Positions 29,710 to 38,161 of a stretch of DNA of 64,000 nucleotides are shown here, one piece after another. This DNA is from an uncultured Aeromonadaceae bacterium (GTDB taxonomy: Bacteria > Pseudomonadota > Gammaproteobacteria > Enterobacterales > Aeromonadaceae). Under the pieces are notes generated by a model. That model was given only the letters and a program-made list of their open reading frames with translations, did no database searches and was not told the DNA's origin. Position 1 is the first letter of the stretch; each line of letters begins with the position of its first letter. A program made the position numbers and the translations under genes. The stretch covers positions 1 to 64,000 of the forward strand of contig CAMFKP010000010.1 of NCBI GenBank assembly GCA_945957385.1, given 5' to 3'.

Positions 29710-30672
29710 TTATATAAAGCGGAGGAGTGTTTTGCCGTTTTTATTGCTGGCTGAATGTTTTATGGCGGTTTGGAAGTTATGCATATTAAATACGTGCGAT
29801 ACCGGTGCTAGTGCCGGATTTTCGTTTAAATATTTCCACAACTGCTTTTCAATTTCCGCTAATTTTTCACTCGCGAGTTGATTTAGCCAGGCGTCAATAC
29901 CAAAGCCGCGCCAGGTTATATTTTTAAATAACATTGTCGCGGTGTGCAGGGTGAAGCTTGAATTATCCAGCAGGCCATATGATAACAAGGTGCCTAGCGG
30001 TTTAATTTGTTCTATCAGTGTCGGCGTCTGTTTGCCACCAACGGGATCCAGGATGATATCAAAATGAATATCGGCTGCGGTCAAACATTCGGCGGCCGAG
30101 GTGGCATGACTGATGGTTTGTTGCGTTTTAAGGTCTAATAACTGATAGCCACCGGTATTGCGAATTAACCCAAAGGGGTGATGTCCCTGGGCAATGGCAA
30201 TATGGGCGGATTGTCTGGCGACGACAGCATTCGCGGCCGTATATAGAATAGTGCTGTTGGGGTGTGTGACTGACATATCCAGCAGACCCCAGGCAGTCAG
30301 CGAGTTGAGCGCGAATTGGGCCGCCACTTCCGGCGCGGTATCTGGCGCGGCAATATAGGTTCTGCTGACATCAGCAAGTGCATATTTAGCCCAGGCCCCC
30401 GTTGTCCTGAAGGCAACGACATCACCAATGTTTCTGGTATTGACCTCAGCACCCAGCGCGATAATTTCACCATAGCCTTCAATGCCGGCGATTTGTGGAA
30501 AAAGCGGTTTGACTCTATATCGACCGTTGATAAATAAGAAATCAGCCGGTTGAATCGGTGCCAGTTTTACTTTGATTAATACCTGATCCGGTTTCAGGGT
30601 TGGTATCGGTTGTGTCGTTAAATGCAGAACGGAAAGCGGATCGCCGGCGTGACTAAATGTAATGCTTTGCAT
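29710..30672 (-). CDS. Medium-chain reductase, quinone oxidoreductase/enoyl reductase type
   Basis: 320 residues. It has the GroES-like N-terminal fold of zinc-independent MDR enzymes (VLIKVKLAPIQPADFLFINGRYRVKP to GIEGYGEIIALGAEV) and a Rossmann part. The nucleotide loop ILYTAANAVVARQSAHIAIAQG is degenerate: the usual G-x-G-x-x-G glycines are replaced, and the AAN pattern resembles mitochondrial-type enoyl-thioester reductases. No zinc-binding cysteines are present, so it is not a classical alcohol dehydrogenase. It is downstream of a MerR regulator with a MerR-type promoter between them. The gene is much more AT-rich than groEL, suggesting recent acquisition. The substrate is unknown. Confidence 0.8.
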   Translation of the reverse strand: MQSITFSHAGDPLSVLHLTTQPIPTLKPDQVLIKVKLAPIQPADFLFINGRYRVKPLFPQIAGIEGYGEIIALGAEVNTRNIGDVVAFRTTGAWAKYALADVSRTYIAAPDTAPEVAAQFALNSLTAWGLLDMSVTHPNSTILYTAANAVVARQSAHIAIAQGHHPFGLIRNTGGYQLLDLKTQQTISHATSAAECLTAADIHFDIILDPVGGKQTPTLIEQIKPLGTLLSYGLLDNSSFTLHTATMLFKNITWRGFGIDAWLNQLASEKLAEIEKQLWKYLNENPALAPVSHVFNMHNFQTAIKHSASNKNGKTLLRFI

Positions 30673-30701
30673 GATGGAGGACCTCGTTATGACGTCATCA
30701 C

Positions 30702-30732
30702 ACCGTACAAGTTAGAGTATGCTCTAAGTCAA
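30702..30732 (-). promoter_or_regulatory. MerR-type promoter and operator of the reductase gene
   Basis: Minus strand: TTGACT (-35), a 19-base spacer and TACGGT (-10). The overlong spacer is the hallmark of MerR-controlled promoters. It contains a perfect dyad TTAGAG-CATA-CTCTAA, similar in style to the CTTGACTTAGAG operators of the NmlR/AdhR group. The -35 and operator overlap the last codon and stop of the regulator gene. Confidence 0.8.
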
Positions 30733-31095
30733 GGGTTTTAATTTATCGCATTTCTTCATTTTGGCTTCGAGGGTGGATAAATGAGATTGCTCTGTCTTGA
30801 TACGCTCATTCAAGGCGTCACGGTGTGTTTCAAGAATAGCGCGTCGTTGTTGATATGATGCTGGCCCGGCAGCCTGTAGTGCCCGATATTGTTTAATTTG
30901 TTCCAGCGTCATGCCAATGGATTTTAATTCGGTAATGAATAATACCCACTCAATATCTTCCTGGGTATAAATTCTGCGGCCAGCGTGATTGCGAGAGATA
31001 TTGGATAATAAACCTAATTTTTCGTAATAACGTAGCGTGTGAGCACTCAAATGGGTTAATTCCGAAAACTTGGCAATATTCACGCTCTGCTCCAA
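30724..31095 (-). CDS. MerR-family transcription regulator
   Basis: 123 residues. The winged helix-turn-helix is at the N-terminus: IAKFSELTHLSAHTLRYYEKLGLLSNISRNHAGRRIYTQEDIEWVLFITELKSIGMTLEQIKQY. A C-terminal coiled coil for dimerisation follows (about 80-115). The only cysteine is C116 in KKCDKLK. The conserved mid-protein cysteine of NmlR/AdhR-type sensors is missing, so the inducer cannot be guessed. It is upstream of the reductase gene and overlaps that gene's promoter, so it very probably regulates it. Like that gene it is AT-rich relative to the surroundings. Confidence 0.9.
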   Translation of the reverse strand: MEQSVNIAKFSELTHLSAHTLRYYEKLGLLSNISRNHAGRRIYTQEDIEWVLFITELKSIGMTLEQIKQYRALQAAGPASYQQRRAILETHRDALNERIKTEQSHLSTLEAKMKKCDKLKPLT

Positions 31096-31315
31096 CGCTC
31101 ATCTATGGGGGCACCCGCTTACAGGTGCGCGGTGCGATGGCGGACTCGCCTGCCGCTAGGCTAGCGCAATCGCAGGTCTGGTGAAACCGTGGCGCGTGGC
31201 CACAAGGTGTTTGCTGGTACGGCCGCGTGATGGCCAGGAGGAACAAGGAGGGGCAAGGTGGGGGTCGACGGCGAGACACGCGCAGGGCGGCCGCGCGGGC
31301 GGCCGGCCCGACGGA

Positions 31316-32053
31316 TTAGTCGAAGAAGTCGCTGATCTCCTTGTTGTTGTACTCCGCCAGCTGCTGCCATGGCCGCGGGGTAGGCAGGCCGGGTTTCAAC
31401 GTGACATTCATCCGGTACTGTTTGTAGCCGTCGCGGCTGTGGCGCTCCACGGCGAGCGCCAGTTGCAGATCCTGCGACCAGAGCACGCGCAGGATCTGGT
31501 TATCCTGCTCCAGGTGGTACCAGCGGGCATCGCGTGCCACCTCCGGCAGACTCTGGACATCGGGCTGGGCCGTTTCAGGCTGCATCAGCGCCAGGGTGGC
31601 GGGGGAAACCAGGCGGCTCAGGTGCGGCCAGTCGGCAATAAAGCCCGCCTGGCTGTACTCGATCGGCGGGTAGTGCACCAGATTCTGGTGATAGGCATCG
31701 GCGTAGTTCAGCTCCAGCGAGCCATCCGGCTGGCGGGCCACCCAGCGCGCGGCCATCTGGTACATGAAGTGTTTGTGCGGGATCTTGGCGGTATCGTGCT
31801 GCAGGTGGAAGGCGCGGGCCACCGGTAACGGGATCAACCGCTCGCTCCACAGCATGTCGCCGTCACGGATCCAGCGCTCTTTGTAGCTGTGTTGCTGCGT
31901 GATGCCATCCGGACTCACCTCGAGCGTGACATAGCTGATCAACGCCTGCAGCGGCGGTAATGCCGCCTCTTCGACCTGTGCTGTCGGGACCGCGGCGTGG
32001 CAGGAGAGGGGAAGGAGGAGCGCGAACAGCGTCGCGCGCACCAAATGATTCAT
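31316..32053 (-). CDS. Exported protein of unknown function, possibly LolA-like fold
   Basis: 245 residues, not recognised. A clear signal peptide (MNHLVRATLFALLLPLSCHA) is followed by a strand-rich protein with many Trp, Tyr and His residues. YKERWIRDGDMLWSERL and ILRVLWSQDLQLALAVERHSRDGYKQYRMNV resemble the strand patterns of the LolA/RseB-like lipid-binding superfamily, but this is only an impression. It is the last of three genes after two alkaline phosphatases. A terminator separates it from them, so it may have its own promoter or be reached by read-through. The periplasm is the likely location. Confidence 0.75.
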   Translation of the reverse strand: MNHLVRATLFALLLPLSCHAAVPTAQVEEAALPPLQALISYVTLEVSPDGITQQHSYKERWIRDGDMLWSERLIPLPVARAFHLQHDTAKIPHKHFMYQMAARWVARQPDGSLELNYADAYHQNLVHYPPIEYSQAGFIADWPHLSRLVSPATLALMQPETAQPDVQSLPEVARDARWYHLEQDNQILRVLWSQDLQLALAVERHSRDGYKQYRMNVTLKPGLPTPRPWQQLAEYNNKEISDFFD

Positions 32054-32068
32054 TTCGACCTCAGAAGC

Positions 32069-32094
32069 AAAAAAGGCAGGCCATGAGGCCTGCC
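32069..32094 (-). terminator. Terminator after the second alkaline phosphatase gene
   Basis: Minus strand GGCAGGCC/GGCCTGCC with a TCAT loop runs directly into TTTTTTGC, 16 bases past the phosphatase stop codon. The 3' flank reaches to within 16 bases of the next start codon. Confidence 0.88.
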
Positions 32095-32109
32095 AGTGTG
32101 GACCAATGA

Positions 32110-33489
32110 TTACAGACCCAGAGCCGTCTTGACCTTGCTGAACACCTTGGTGTTATCCAGCGTGCCCTTGAACAGGTCGGAATCGACTCCCTTGGCGAAC
32201 AGCATGACATCGCCGCCACCGTGGGTTTCGGAGCCCAGCTTGACGCCGGTTTCTTGCAGGTAGTTGTCATCCAGCACCTGGGCACTGGTCAGATCCTCAC
32301 GCACCTGCTTGCGGTTCGGACCGTTACCGAACGCCAGCGTGGTGATGGCCATGCCGTTGATGTCGCGCTTGATGGTCTTGTCGCTGCCTTCCTTGACCAG
32401 ATCCAGCACGTTGTTGCCCTTGGCGGAGTAACCGTTGATGGTCATGGTGTGGTCGTGGTCGGCGGTGACGACGATCAGCGTATTGCTCAGATCCACCTTG
32501 CCCAGCGCGGTCTTGATGGCGTCATCGAATGCCGAGGCATCCTGCAGCGCGCGCTTGGCGTTGGTGCCGTGCAGCGCATGGTCGATACGCCCGCCTTCCA
32601 CCATCAGGAAATAGCCTTCCGGTTTCTTGGACAGCAGATCGATGGCCTTGCTGGTCATCTCGGACAGCGACGGCTGGGTGCTGGCGGCATTCTTCTGCCG
32701 ATCCAGGTCGTAGTCCATGTGCGAGGTCTTGCTGAACAGGGCGATCAGGCGTGAGCTGCTGGCCGGATCCACCGCCGCCAGTTCACTCTTGGTGGTGGCA
32801 GTGGCGTAGCCCTGGGCCTTGAGTTCGGCCATCAGATCGCGTCCATCGGCGCGGCCGCGCTTGTTGTTGTCCTTGTCGTACGGTGTCCAGTAGTTGGCAC
32901 CGCCGCCCATCAGCACATCGACGCCATCGCCGAGGGCGGTATTGAAACCGGCCCCGCCGGGGATGGCCTGGGCTGCGATGTCATAGGCGGCATCACGGTG
33001 ACAGATGTGGGCGTAGGTCGCCGCCGGCGTGGCATGGGTCAGCTCGGTGGTGGTGATGGCACCGACCGCCTTGCCTTTGGCCTTGGCCAGCTCGAGCAGG
33101 GTGCTGACCGGCTGGCCGTTGCTGCTGGCACAACCGCTGAGGCCGCTGTTGCCGTTGGCATCCTTGCGTGGCGATTCGGCCACGGTATCGGAGCTCATCG
33201 AGATCACTTCGTTATTCATCTTGACGCCGGTCATGTAGGCCGACATCGACGGCGCCGAGTCGGTGGTCTGGGCATCGTGGGAGAAGGTCTTGATGCGCGC
33301 GGTATGGTCCAGCGTCTCCATCGTCAGCTGGCCGGCTTCGCCCACCTTGTACAGGCGGGTCGCGGTGACCGTGGTCGGGCCCATACCATCGCCGAGGAAG
33401 AAGATGACATTCTTGGCCGTGGCAGCCTGGGCGCCGCAGGAGAGAATGGCCGTCAGGATGGCGCTGCTGAGGATCATGGGTTTGAACAT
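32110..33489 (-). CDS. Alkaline phosphatase, PhoA family, periplasmic
   Basis: 459 residues. A cleavable signal peptide (MFKPMILSSAILTAILSCGAQAA) precedes a complete PhoA-type domain. KNVIFFLGDGMG holds a metal-binding Asp, TTDSAPSMSAY the nucleophilic Ser78, MVEGGRIDHALHGTNAKRA the metal ligands, and VVTADHDHTMTINGY and SETHGGGDVML further ligands. Such enzymes hydrolyse phosphate monoesters with two zinc ions and one magnesium. It lies 23 bases after a paralogue with the same motifs and is clearly a tandem duplicate of it. No lipobox is seen, so it should be soluble in the periplasm or exported. Confidence 0.94.
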   Translation of the reverse strand: MFKPMILSSAILTAILSCGAQAATAKNVIFFLGDGMGPTTVTATRLYKVGEAGQLTMETLDHTARIKTFSHDAQTTDSAPSMSAYMTGVKMNNEVISMSSDTVAESPRKDANGNSGLSGCASSNGQPVSTLLELAKAKGKAVGAITTTELTHATPAATYAHICHRDAAYDIAAQAIPGGAGFNTALGDGVDVLMGGGANYWTPYDKDNNKRGRADGRDLMAELKAQGYATATTKSELAAVDPASSSRLIALFSKTSHMDYDLDRQKNAASTQPSLSEMTSKAIDLLSKKPEGYFLMVEGGRIDHALHGTNAKRALQDASAFDDAIKTALGKVDLSNTLIVVTADHDHTMTINGYSAKGNNVLDLVKEGSDKTIKRDINGMAITTLAFGNGPNRKQVREDLTSAQVLDDNYLQETGVKLGSETHGGGDVMLFAKGVDSDLFKGTLDNTKVFSKVKTALGL

Positions 33490-33512
33490 ATCGGGAACTC
33501 CTTGTCGGGGGC

Positions 33513-34928
33513 TTACAGGCCGGCGGCGGTTTTCAGTTTGTTGAACACGGCGGTGTTCTCGAGGACACCGTGGAAGCTGTCGGCGTCGTAGCCGATGGCG
33601 CCGAGGAACACATCGGTGCCGCCGTGGGTTTCACTGCCGGGCGCGCCGACGTTGAAGACCACCTCCTGACGGTAGTCATCGGCGCTGCTGATGGCGTCGT
33701 CGATGGCATTGCGCGGACCGTCTACCCGGTTGGAGCCGTTACCAAAACCGATGATGGAGTAGGGGGCGCCATCGGCATCCAGCGTCGGTTGGCCGATGTT
33801 GCTGCCACCGTAGTTCTTGACCACGCCGAGCACGCCGGCCTGGTTGCTGGTGGTCTTGCCGGTGCGTTGGGCATAGCCGTTGAGCACCAGCGTATGGTCG
33901 TGGTCAGCCGTGACGACGATCAGGGTGTTTTTCAGATCCGGATCTTTGACGCGCATCTTGTCGATGGCCACCTTGATGGCATTGTCAAAGGCGACGGTGT
34001 CCTGCAGCGCGCGCTTGGCGTTGGTGTCGTGCAGCGCGTGGTCGATACGTCCGCCTTCCACCATCAGGAAGAAGCCTTTCTCTTTCTGGCTCAGCATGTC
34101 GATGGCCTTGGCAGTCATGTCGGCGAGGGCCGGCTCGGTCGGTGCCTTGCCATTGAGGCGATCCAGGTCATAGGAGAGGTGGCTGCCGTTGAACAGGCCA
34201 AGCAGCGGCTTGCTGTTGTCGGCGGCGATCAGCTCGTTGAGCGTGCTGGCATAGGTGTAACCCTTGGCCTGCAGCTCGGTGATCAGGTTACGGCCATCGG
34301 TGCGGCTGCCGGCATTGGCTTTCGGCAGGAACTGCTTGGTGCCGCCGCCGAGCACGACATCGACACCGCTGCCGAGGGCGCTGTTGAAGCCTGCGCCACC
34401 GGGGACCAGTTGGGCGGCGATGTCGGTTTCCAGATCGCGGTTACAGATGTGGGCATAGGTGGCGGCCGGGGTCGCATGCGTCACCCGGGTGGTGGTGACC
34501 ACGCCGGTTCCCATGCCCTTGGCCTTGGCCAGCTCCAGCAGTGTGGTTACCGGTTTGCCGGCGCTCTTGCTGCAGTCGGCCAGCTGGTTGGCATCGCCAT
34601 CCATCGAGATGACGCCATTGTTGCTCTTGACGCCGGTCATGTAGGCCGACATCGACGGTGCCGAGTCGGTGACCTGGGAATCGTGGGAGTAGGTCTTGAT
34701 AAACGCGGTTTCCGGCAGCGTGTCGATGGTCAGGTTGCCCTCTTCGCCGACGGCATAGATGCGCGAGGCGGTCAGCGTGGTGATCCCCATGCCATCGCCG
34801 AGGAAGAAGATGACGTTTTTGGGGGTAGCGACAGTCGGGGTGCTGGTGTTGCTGTTGTTATCGCTGTTGCAACCTGCGGCCAGCAGGCCGGCGGACAGCA
34901 ACAGGGCAAGGGGTGCCATTTTGTGCAT
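33513..34928 (-). CDS. Alkaline phosphatase, PhoA family, lipoprotein
   Basis: 471 residues. The signal sequence ends in the lipobox LLAAGC, so Cys20 should be lipidated. A Ser/Asn/Thr linker leads into the catalytic domain: KNVIFFLGDGMG (Asp45), VTDSAPSMSAY (Ser89), MVEGGRIDHALHDTNAKRA, VVTADHDHTLVLNGY and SETHGGTDVFL. All metal and nucleophile positions are intact. It is the first gene of a tandem pair, with an AAGGAGAG ribosome site. The two copies are similar throughout but differ in targeting. A half Pho-box-like ATGTCAT lies about 45 bases upstream, too weak to call. Confidence 0.94.
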   Translation of the reverse strand: MHKMAPLALLLSAGLLAAGCNSDNNSNTSTPTVATPKNVIFFLGDGMGITTLTASRIYAVGEEGNLTIDTLPETAFIKTYSHDSQVTDSAPSMSAYMTGVKSNNGVISMDGDANQLADCSKSAGKPVTTLLELAKAKGMGTGVVTTTRVTHATPAATYAHICNRDLETDIAAQLVPGGAGFNSALGSGVDVVLGGGTKQFLPKANAGSRTDGRNLITELQAKGYTYASTLNELIAADNSKPLLGLFNGSHLSYDLDRLNGKAPTEPALADMTAKAIDMLSQKEKGFFLMVEGGRIDHALHDTNAKRALQDTVAFDNAIKVAIDKMRVKDPDLKNTLIVVTADHDHTLVLNGYAQRTGKTTSNQAGVLGVVKNYGGSNIGQPTLDADGAPYSIIGFGNGSNRVDGPRNAIDDAISSADDYRQEVVFNVGAPGSETHGGTDVFLGAIGYDADSFHGVLENTAVFNKLKTAAGL

Positions 34929-35173
34929 TGGGTGTCTCTCCTTGGCTAAAAGTGATGCCGATGCTATGCATCACAAATGACATTTTTATTTAGGTTCCGT
35001 TAAGGATTGATGCACGAAGATAAAAGGTTTTTTATCTATCGCATTGATTGTTATGTTGTAACGTTGTGGTGGCGAAAAAAGCCCTTATTCGGCAATTGAA
35101 TAATTATGCGAAGTTGGCCCGATGGGGTACCACCAGGCCGCAGCGGCAGCCGGCGCACAGCGCCGGCCGGGTT

Positions 35174-35653
35174 TCAGGGCGCTTGATACGCGGTGACGGC
35201 ATCGGCCTCCAGGCGGTAACCGGCATTGGCCAGATCGCTGTGCGAGGACTCGACATGCAGGCGCCCGCTGACCTTGATGGCATCCCACAGCGCGTCGGCC
35301 GCGACGCCACCAGGGACATTGACCAGCACCACCTGGTTAGTCGGTGGCGGCGGCACATGAATGCAGGCGCCAAAATAGGGCACCAGCAGGAAGGCCGTCA
35401 CCGTCTGGCCATCCCCCTCCAGCGGTACCGCATAGCCCGACAGGCTGATGGCGTGGCGATCCAGCGCCGGGTTGACGGCGGCGCTGGGTTGCACCGCCAC
35501 CTGGTTATGCTGGCTGGTGGTGTTGGCCTGGGGCTGGGCATGGGGGTGTTCGCCGGGGGCCAGCAGGTTGTTCCAGTTCAGCTCGCGGTAATCCGCGGCG
35601 TAGCCCGGGCTGGCCAACCAGCACAGGCTCAATAGTGCTAACAGTCGTAACAT
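35174..35653 (-). CDS. DUF3299 periplasmic protein of a Zrg-like zinc uptake operon
   Basis: 159 residues. A signal peptide (MLRLLALLSLCWLASPGYA) is followed by a His-containing linker and the DUF3299 core ALDRHAISLSGYAVPLEGDGQTVTAFLLVPYFGACIHVPPPPTNQVVLV. In Vibrio cholerae, DUF3299 protein accompanies a DUF2796 protein and an ABC transporter in the zrgABCDE zinc acquisition system, as I remember it. Here it closes a four-gene unit, 16 bases after the permease. The single CIHVPPPPxNQ loop, with Cys and His, may bind metal. Confidence 0.85.
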   Translation of the reverse strand: MLRLLALLSLCWLASPGYAADYRELNWNNLLAPGEHPHAQPQANTTSQHNQVAVQPSAAVNPALDRHAISLSGYAVPLEGDGQTVTAFLLVPYFGACIHVPPPPTNQVVLVNVPGGVAADALWDAIKVSGRLHVESSHSDLANAGYRLEADAVTAYQAP

Positions 35654-35668
35654 CAGCGCTTCTCCTTG

Positions 35669-36916
35669 TCAGACGCGGATCGTCATGCCATCGCTCAGGC
35701 TGTAGCGGTAGGCGCGCAGAGCCGGCAACAAGCCCGCCAGCAGACCGGCGCCCCAGACCGCGGCCAGCCGCTGCCATTGGCTGGCATCCGGCCAGCTCCA
35801 CGCCAGTTGCAGGCCGTACTGTTGTTGCAGCAGCGGCGCGGCCAGCCCCTGGGCCAGATAGAGACCGCTGAGGCCGAGCAGCAGGCCGAGCGAGGTCAGC
35901 AGCAGGGCTTCGACGCCGAGCAGCAGGGCCAGGTAGCCCGGTCCGGCACCGAGCGAGCGCAGGATCGCCAGCTCGCGGCGGCGGGCATCCAAACTGGCCA
36001 GCTGGGTGGTCAGCATGCCGATCAGCCCGGCGATGACGACGAAGCCGGCAATCACCGACAGCGCGGTCTGCGCCACGGCCATCAGGCTCCACAGCTCCTG
36101 CAGCGTGGTGCCCGGCAGGATCGCCAACAGCGGCTCGGCACTGTAGGTGTTGATCTGCCGTTGCAGCTGGAACGCCTGGATCGGACTCTTGAGCCCCACC
36201 ATGAAGGCGGTCAGCGTCTTGGGGGTTAGATCGAGCTGCCGCGCCTGTTCGGCATTGATGGCCTGGGATGGCATGCCGCCTTGCCAGCCATAGTGAATCG
36301 CCTCGATGCCGGCGAGCGGCACATGGACGGTGCGGTCGACCGGGGTGCCGGTCGGCGCCAGAATGCCAACCACGGTAAACGGCAAGTTGTCATGCTGGCT
36401 GAACGACACCTTGCCGGCGCCGTGGGCGATGACGATGGCTTGCCCCAGACGGTAACCGAGTTTTCTGGCCACCTCGGCGCCGAGCACGGCCTCGAAGGTG
36501 CCGTGGAACGGGTGCCCGGCCTGCAGCGTCAGCGGTTGGCGGTGGCCGTAGCGCAGGAAGCGGAAATAGTCGTCATTGGTGCCGAGCACGCGGAAGCCGC
36601 GGTGCGAATCGCCCAGCGCCAGCGGTATGGTCCAGGCGATGGCCGGGCTGGATTTCAGCGCCTGGTAGCTGTCCCAGCCGACGTTGTTGGTCGGATTGCC
36701 GATGCGGAACACGCTGTAGAGCAGCAGATTCACCGGCCCGGAACGGGCGCCGACGATCAGATCGGTGCCCGATACCGTGTTGGCAAAGCTGTCGCGGGCC
36801 TGACTCTGCAGGCGATCGACGCCGAGCAGCAACATCACGCTAATCGCCACCGACAGCAGCGTCAGTCCGGCCGTCAGGCGGCGCGCCAGCAGACTGTAGA
36901 GGGCCAGTTTCAGCAT
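35669..36916 (-). CDS. FtsX/MacB-type ABC transporter permease (Zrg-like)
   Basis: 415 residues from the ATG of MLKLALYSLLARRLTAGLTLLSVAISVMLLLGVDRLQ; the ORF track adds 35 residues out of the ATPase gene. It has one N-terminal membrane helix, a large periplasmic domain (about 40-280) and three C-terminal helices, the classical FtsX layout. It overlaps the ATPase gene by seven bases. Transporters of this fold usually act on lipids, peptides or envelope signals rather than importing ions. Its link to zinc therefore rests on the DUF2796 and DUF3299 partners. Confidence 0.88.
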   Translation of the reverse strand: MLKLALYSLLARRLTAGLTLLSVAISVMLLLGVDRLQSQARDSFANTVSGTDLIVGARSGPVNLLLYSVFRIGNPTNNVGWDSYQALKSSPAIAWTIPLALGDSHRGFRVLGTNDDYFRFLRYGHRQPLTLQAGHPFHGTFEAVLGAEVARKLGYRLGQAIVIAHGAGKVSFSQHDNLPFTVVGILAPTGTPVDRTVHVPLAGIEAIHYGWQGGMPSQAINAEQARQLDLTPKTLTAFMVGLKSPIQAFQLQRQINTYSAEPLLAILPGTTLQELWSLMAVAQTALSVIAGFVVIAGLIGMLTTQLASLDARRRELAILRSLGAGPGYLALLLGVEALLLTSLGLLLGLSGLYLAQGLAAPLLQQQYGLQLAWSWPDASQWQRLAAVWGAGLLAGLLPALRAYRYSLSDGMTIRV

Positions 36917-37593
36917 GTCGGCCTCCGGTTCAGGAGCTGCATGTTCTCGGCGCGATCGAACAGCGGCTCGAGTTGGGCGTCGTGACTGACGAACAGCAGC
37001 GTGCTGCCCTGGCGCTCGCACTCGGCAAACAGCAGTTGCAGGAACGCGGTACGGTTATCACTGTCCAGTGCCGAGGTCGGTTCATCGGCGATCACCAGCG
37101 GCGGCGCGCCGATCAGCGCGCGCGCGGCGGCAACCCGCTGCTGCTGGCCGACGCTCAGGCGATGCACCGGGCGCTCGTGCAGCGCGGCCGGCAGCTGCAG
37201 CGCCGTCAGCAGGCGTCGGGCTTCCTGACGTGGATCGCCGGCGATCCGCGCCCGCTTGCTCGGCGAAAAGGTCAGCGCGCACAGCACGTTGTCCAGCACA
37301 CCGAGGAACGGCAGCAAGTTGAACTGCTGGAAGATGTAGCCCAGGTGGTCGGCACGAAAGCGGTCGCGGGCGCGGGCCGACAGGCCGCCGAGGGAGTGAT
37401 CGAGTACCCGCAGTGAACCGCTGCGCGGGATCTGGATGCCGGCCAGCAGGCTCAACAGCGTCGACTTGCCGGAGCCGGAAGCGCCTTTGATAAACAGCCG
37501 CTCGCCCTGCTGCACCTGCAGGGCCGGGATATCGAGCGCCAGCTGGCCGTCTGGCCAGGCGAAGCTTAGCTGGTGCAGTTCTATGATGTTCAT
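36910..37593 (-). CDS. ABC transporter ATPase (LolD/MacB-type, Zrg-like)
   Basis: 227 residues. Walker A GASGSGKST, Q-loop FQQFNLLPFLGV, the ABC signature LSVGQQQRVAAARAL, Walker B LVIADEPTSALD and the switch His in LLFVSHD are all intact. It is the nucleotide-binding subunit for the overlapping FtsX-type permease. It starts four bases after the His-rich DUF2796 gene in the same transcript. Confidence 0.93.
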   Translation of the reverse strand: MNIIELHQLSFAWPDGQLALDIPALQVQQGERLFIKGASGSGKSTLLSLLAGIQIPRSGSLRVLDHSLGGLSARARDRFRADHLGYIFQQFNLLPFLGVLDNVLCALTFSPSKRARIAGDPRQEARRLLTALQLPAALHERPVHRLSVGQQQRVAAARALIGAPPLVIADEPTSALDSDNRTAFLQLLFAECERQGSTLLFVSHDAQLEPLFDRAENMQLLNRRPTC

Positions 37594-37597
37594 CGCG

Positions 37598-38161
37598 TCA
37601 CCATTGCAGCGTCGGTTGGCTGGCGCTCAGTTCGCTGCGATCCGGTGTGCCGGGCACTATGGCTTGCAACGAGACCTTTTCCAGCGTCGGGTAGTGCGCA
37701 AACAGCGTCAGCGTCAGGCGGTTGAGCTCGGTGGGGTGCTGGCAATGGAAGGCATATTCGGCCTGGATATCGCTGTGCTGATGGGCCGCGTCGTGCTCCG
37801 CGGCCGGTTGCCGGGTCTGGGCTGCCGCGCTGGCCGGCTCGGGTTCCGCCTCATGGCTGGCCTGTACCTGCTGTTGTTGCAGCTGGCAACCGGCGGCGGC
37901 CGGCAGGACAAACAGGCGATCGGCATGTTGCAGTGATTCCAGAGCCTGGGCCTGCTGCTGTTGCTCCTTGGCGTTGCGTGGCGGGTGTTCGAAACCGATC
38001 ACATCGGCGGCAGGCGCGTGCAGCTCAATCAGCAGCTGCTGGCCATCGATGGCGAGGTTGAGTTCGCCATGGCCGTGTTCATGGGCGGCGTGTTCCTCGG
38101 CGAGGGCGCTCAACGGGATCAGCAGGGTACAGGCGGCCAATGACAGGGTTGTGGGATGCAT
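37598..38161 (-). CDS. zrgA: DUF2796 His-rich zinc-binding protein, ZrgA-like
   Basis: 187 residues from the ATG of MHPTTLSLAACTLLIPLSALA, placed by GAGGAGACTCC; the ORF track adds seven codons. The signal peptide is followed by EEHAAHEHGHGELNLAIDG and, later, AAEHDAAHQHSDIQAEY, two His-rich stretches suited to zinc binding. DUF2796 proteins include V. cholerae ZrgA. It is the first gene of the four-gene unit with ABC and DUF3299 genes. I found no clear Zur box upstream, so zinc regulation is not shown. Confidence 0.87.
   Translation of the reverse strand: MHPTTLSLAACTLLIPLSALAEEHAAHEHGHGELNLAIDGQQLLIELHAPAADVIGFEHPPRNAKEQQQQAQALESLQHADRLFVLPAAAGCQLQQQQVQASHEAEPEPASAAAQTRQPAAEHDAAHQHSDIQAEYAFHCQHPTELNRLTLTLFAHYPTLEKVSLQAIVPGTPDRSELSASQPTLQW

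Noticed and set aside
33570-34949. 459-residue plus-strand ORF opposite the lipoprotein phosphatase
   Set aside because: It is antisense to a gene with complete PhoA motifs; the low-complexity Gly/Val/Asp composition is typical of a reverse frame of GC-rich DNA.
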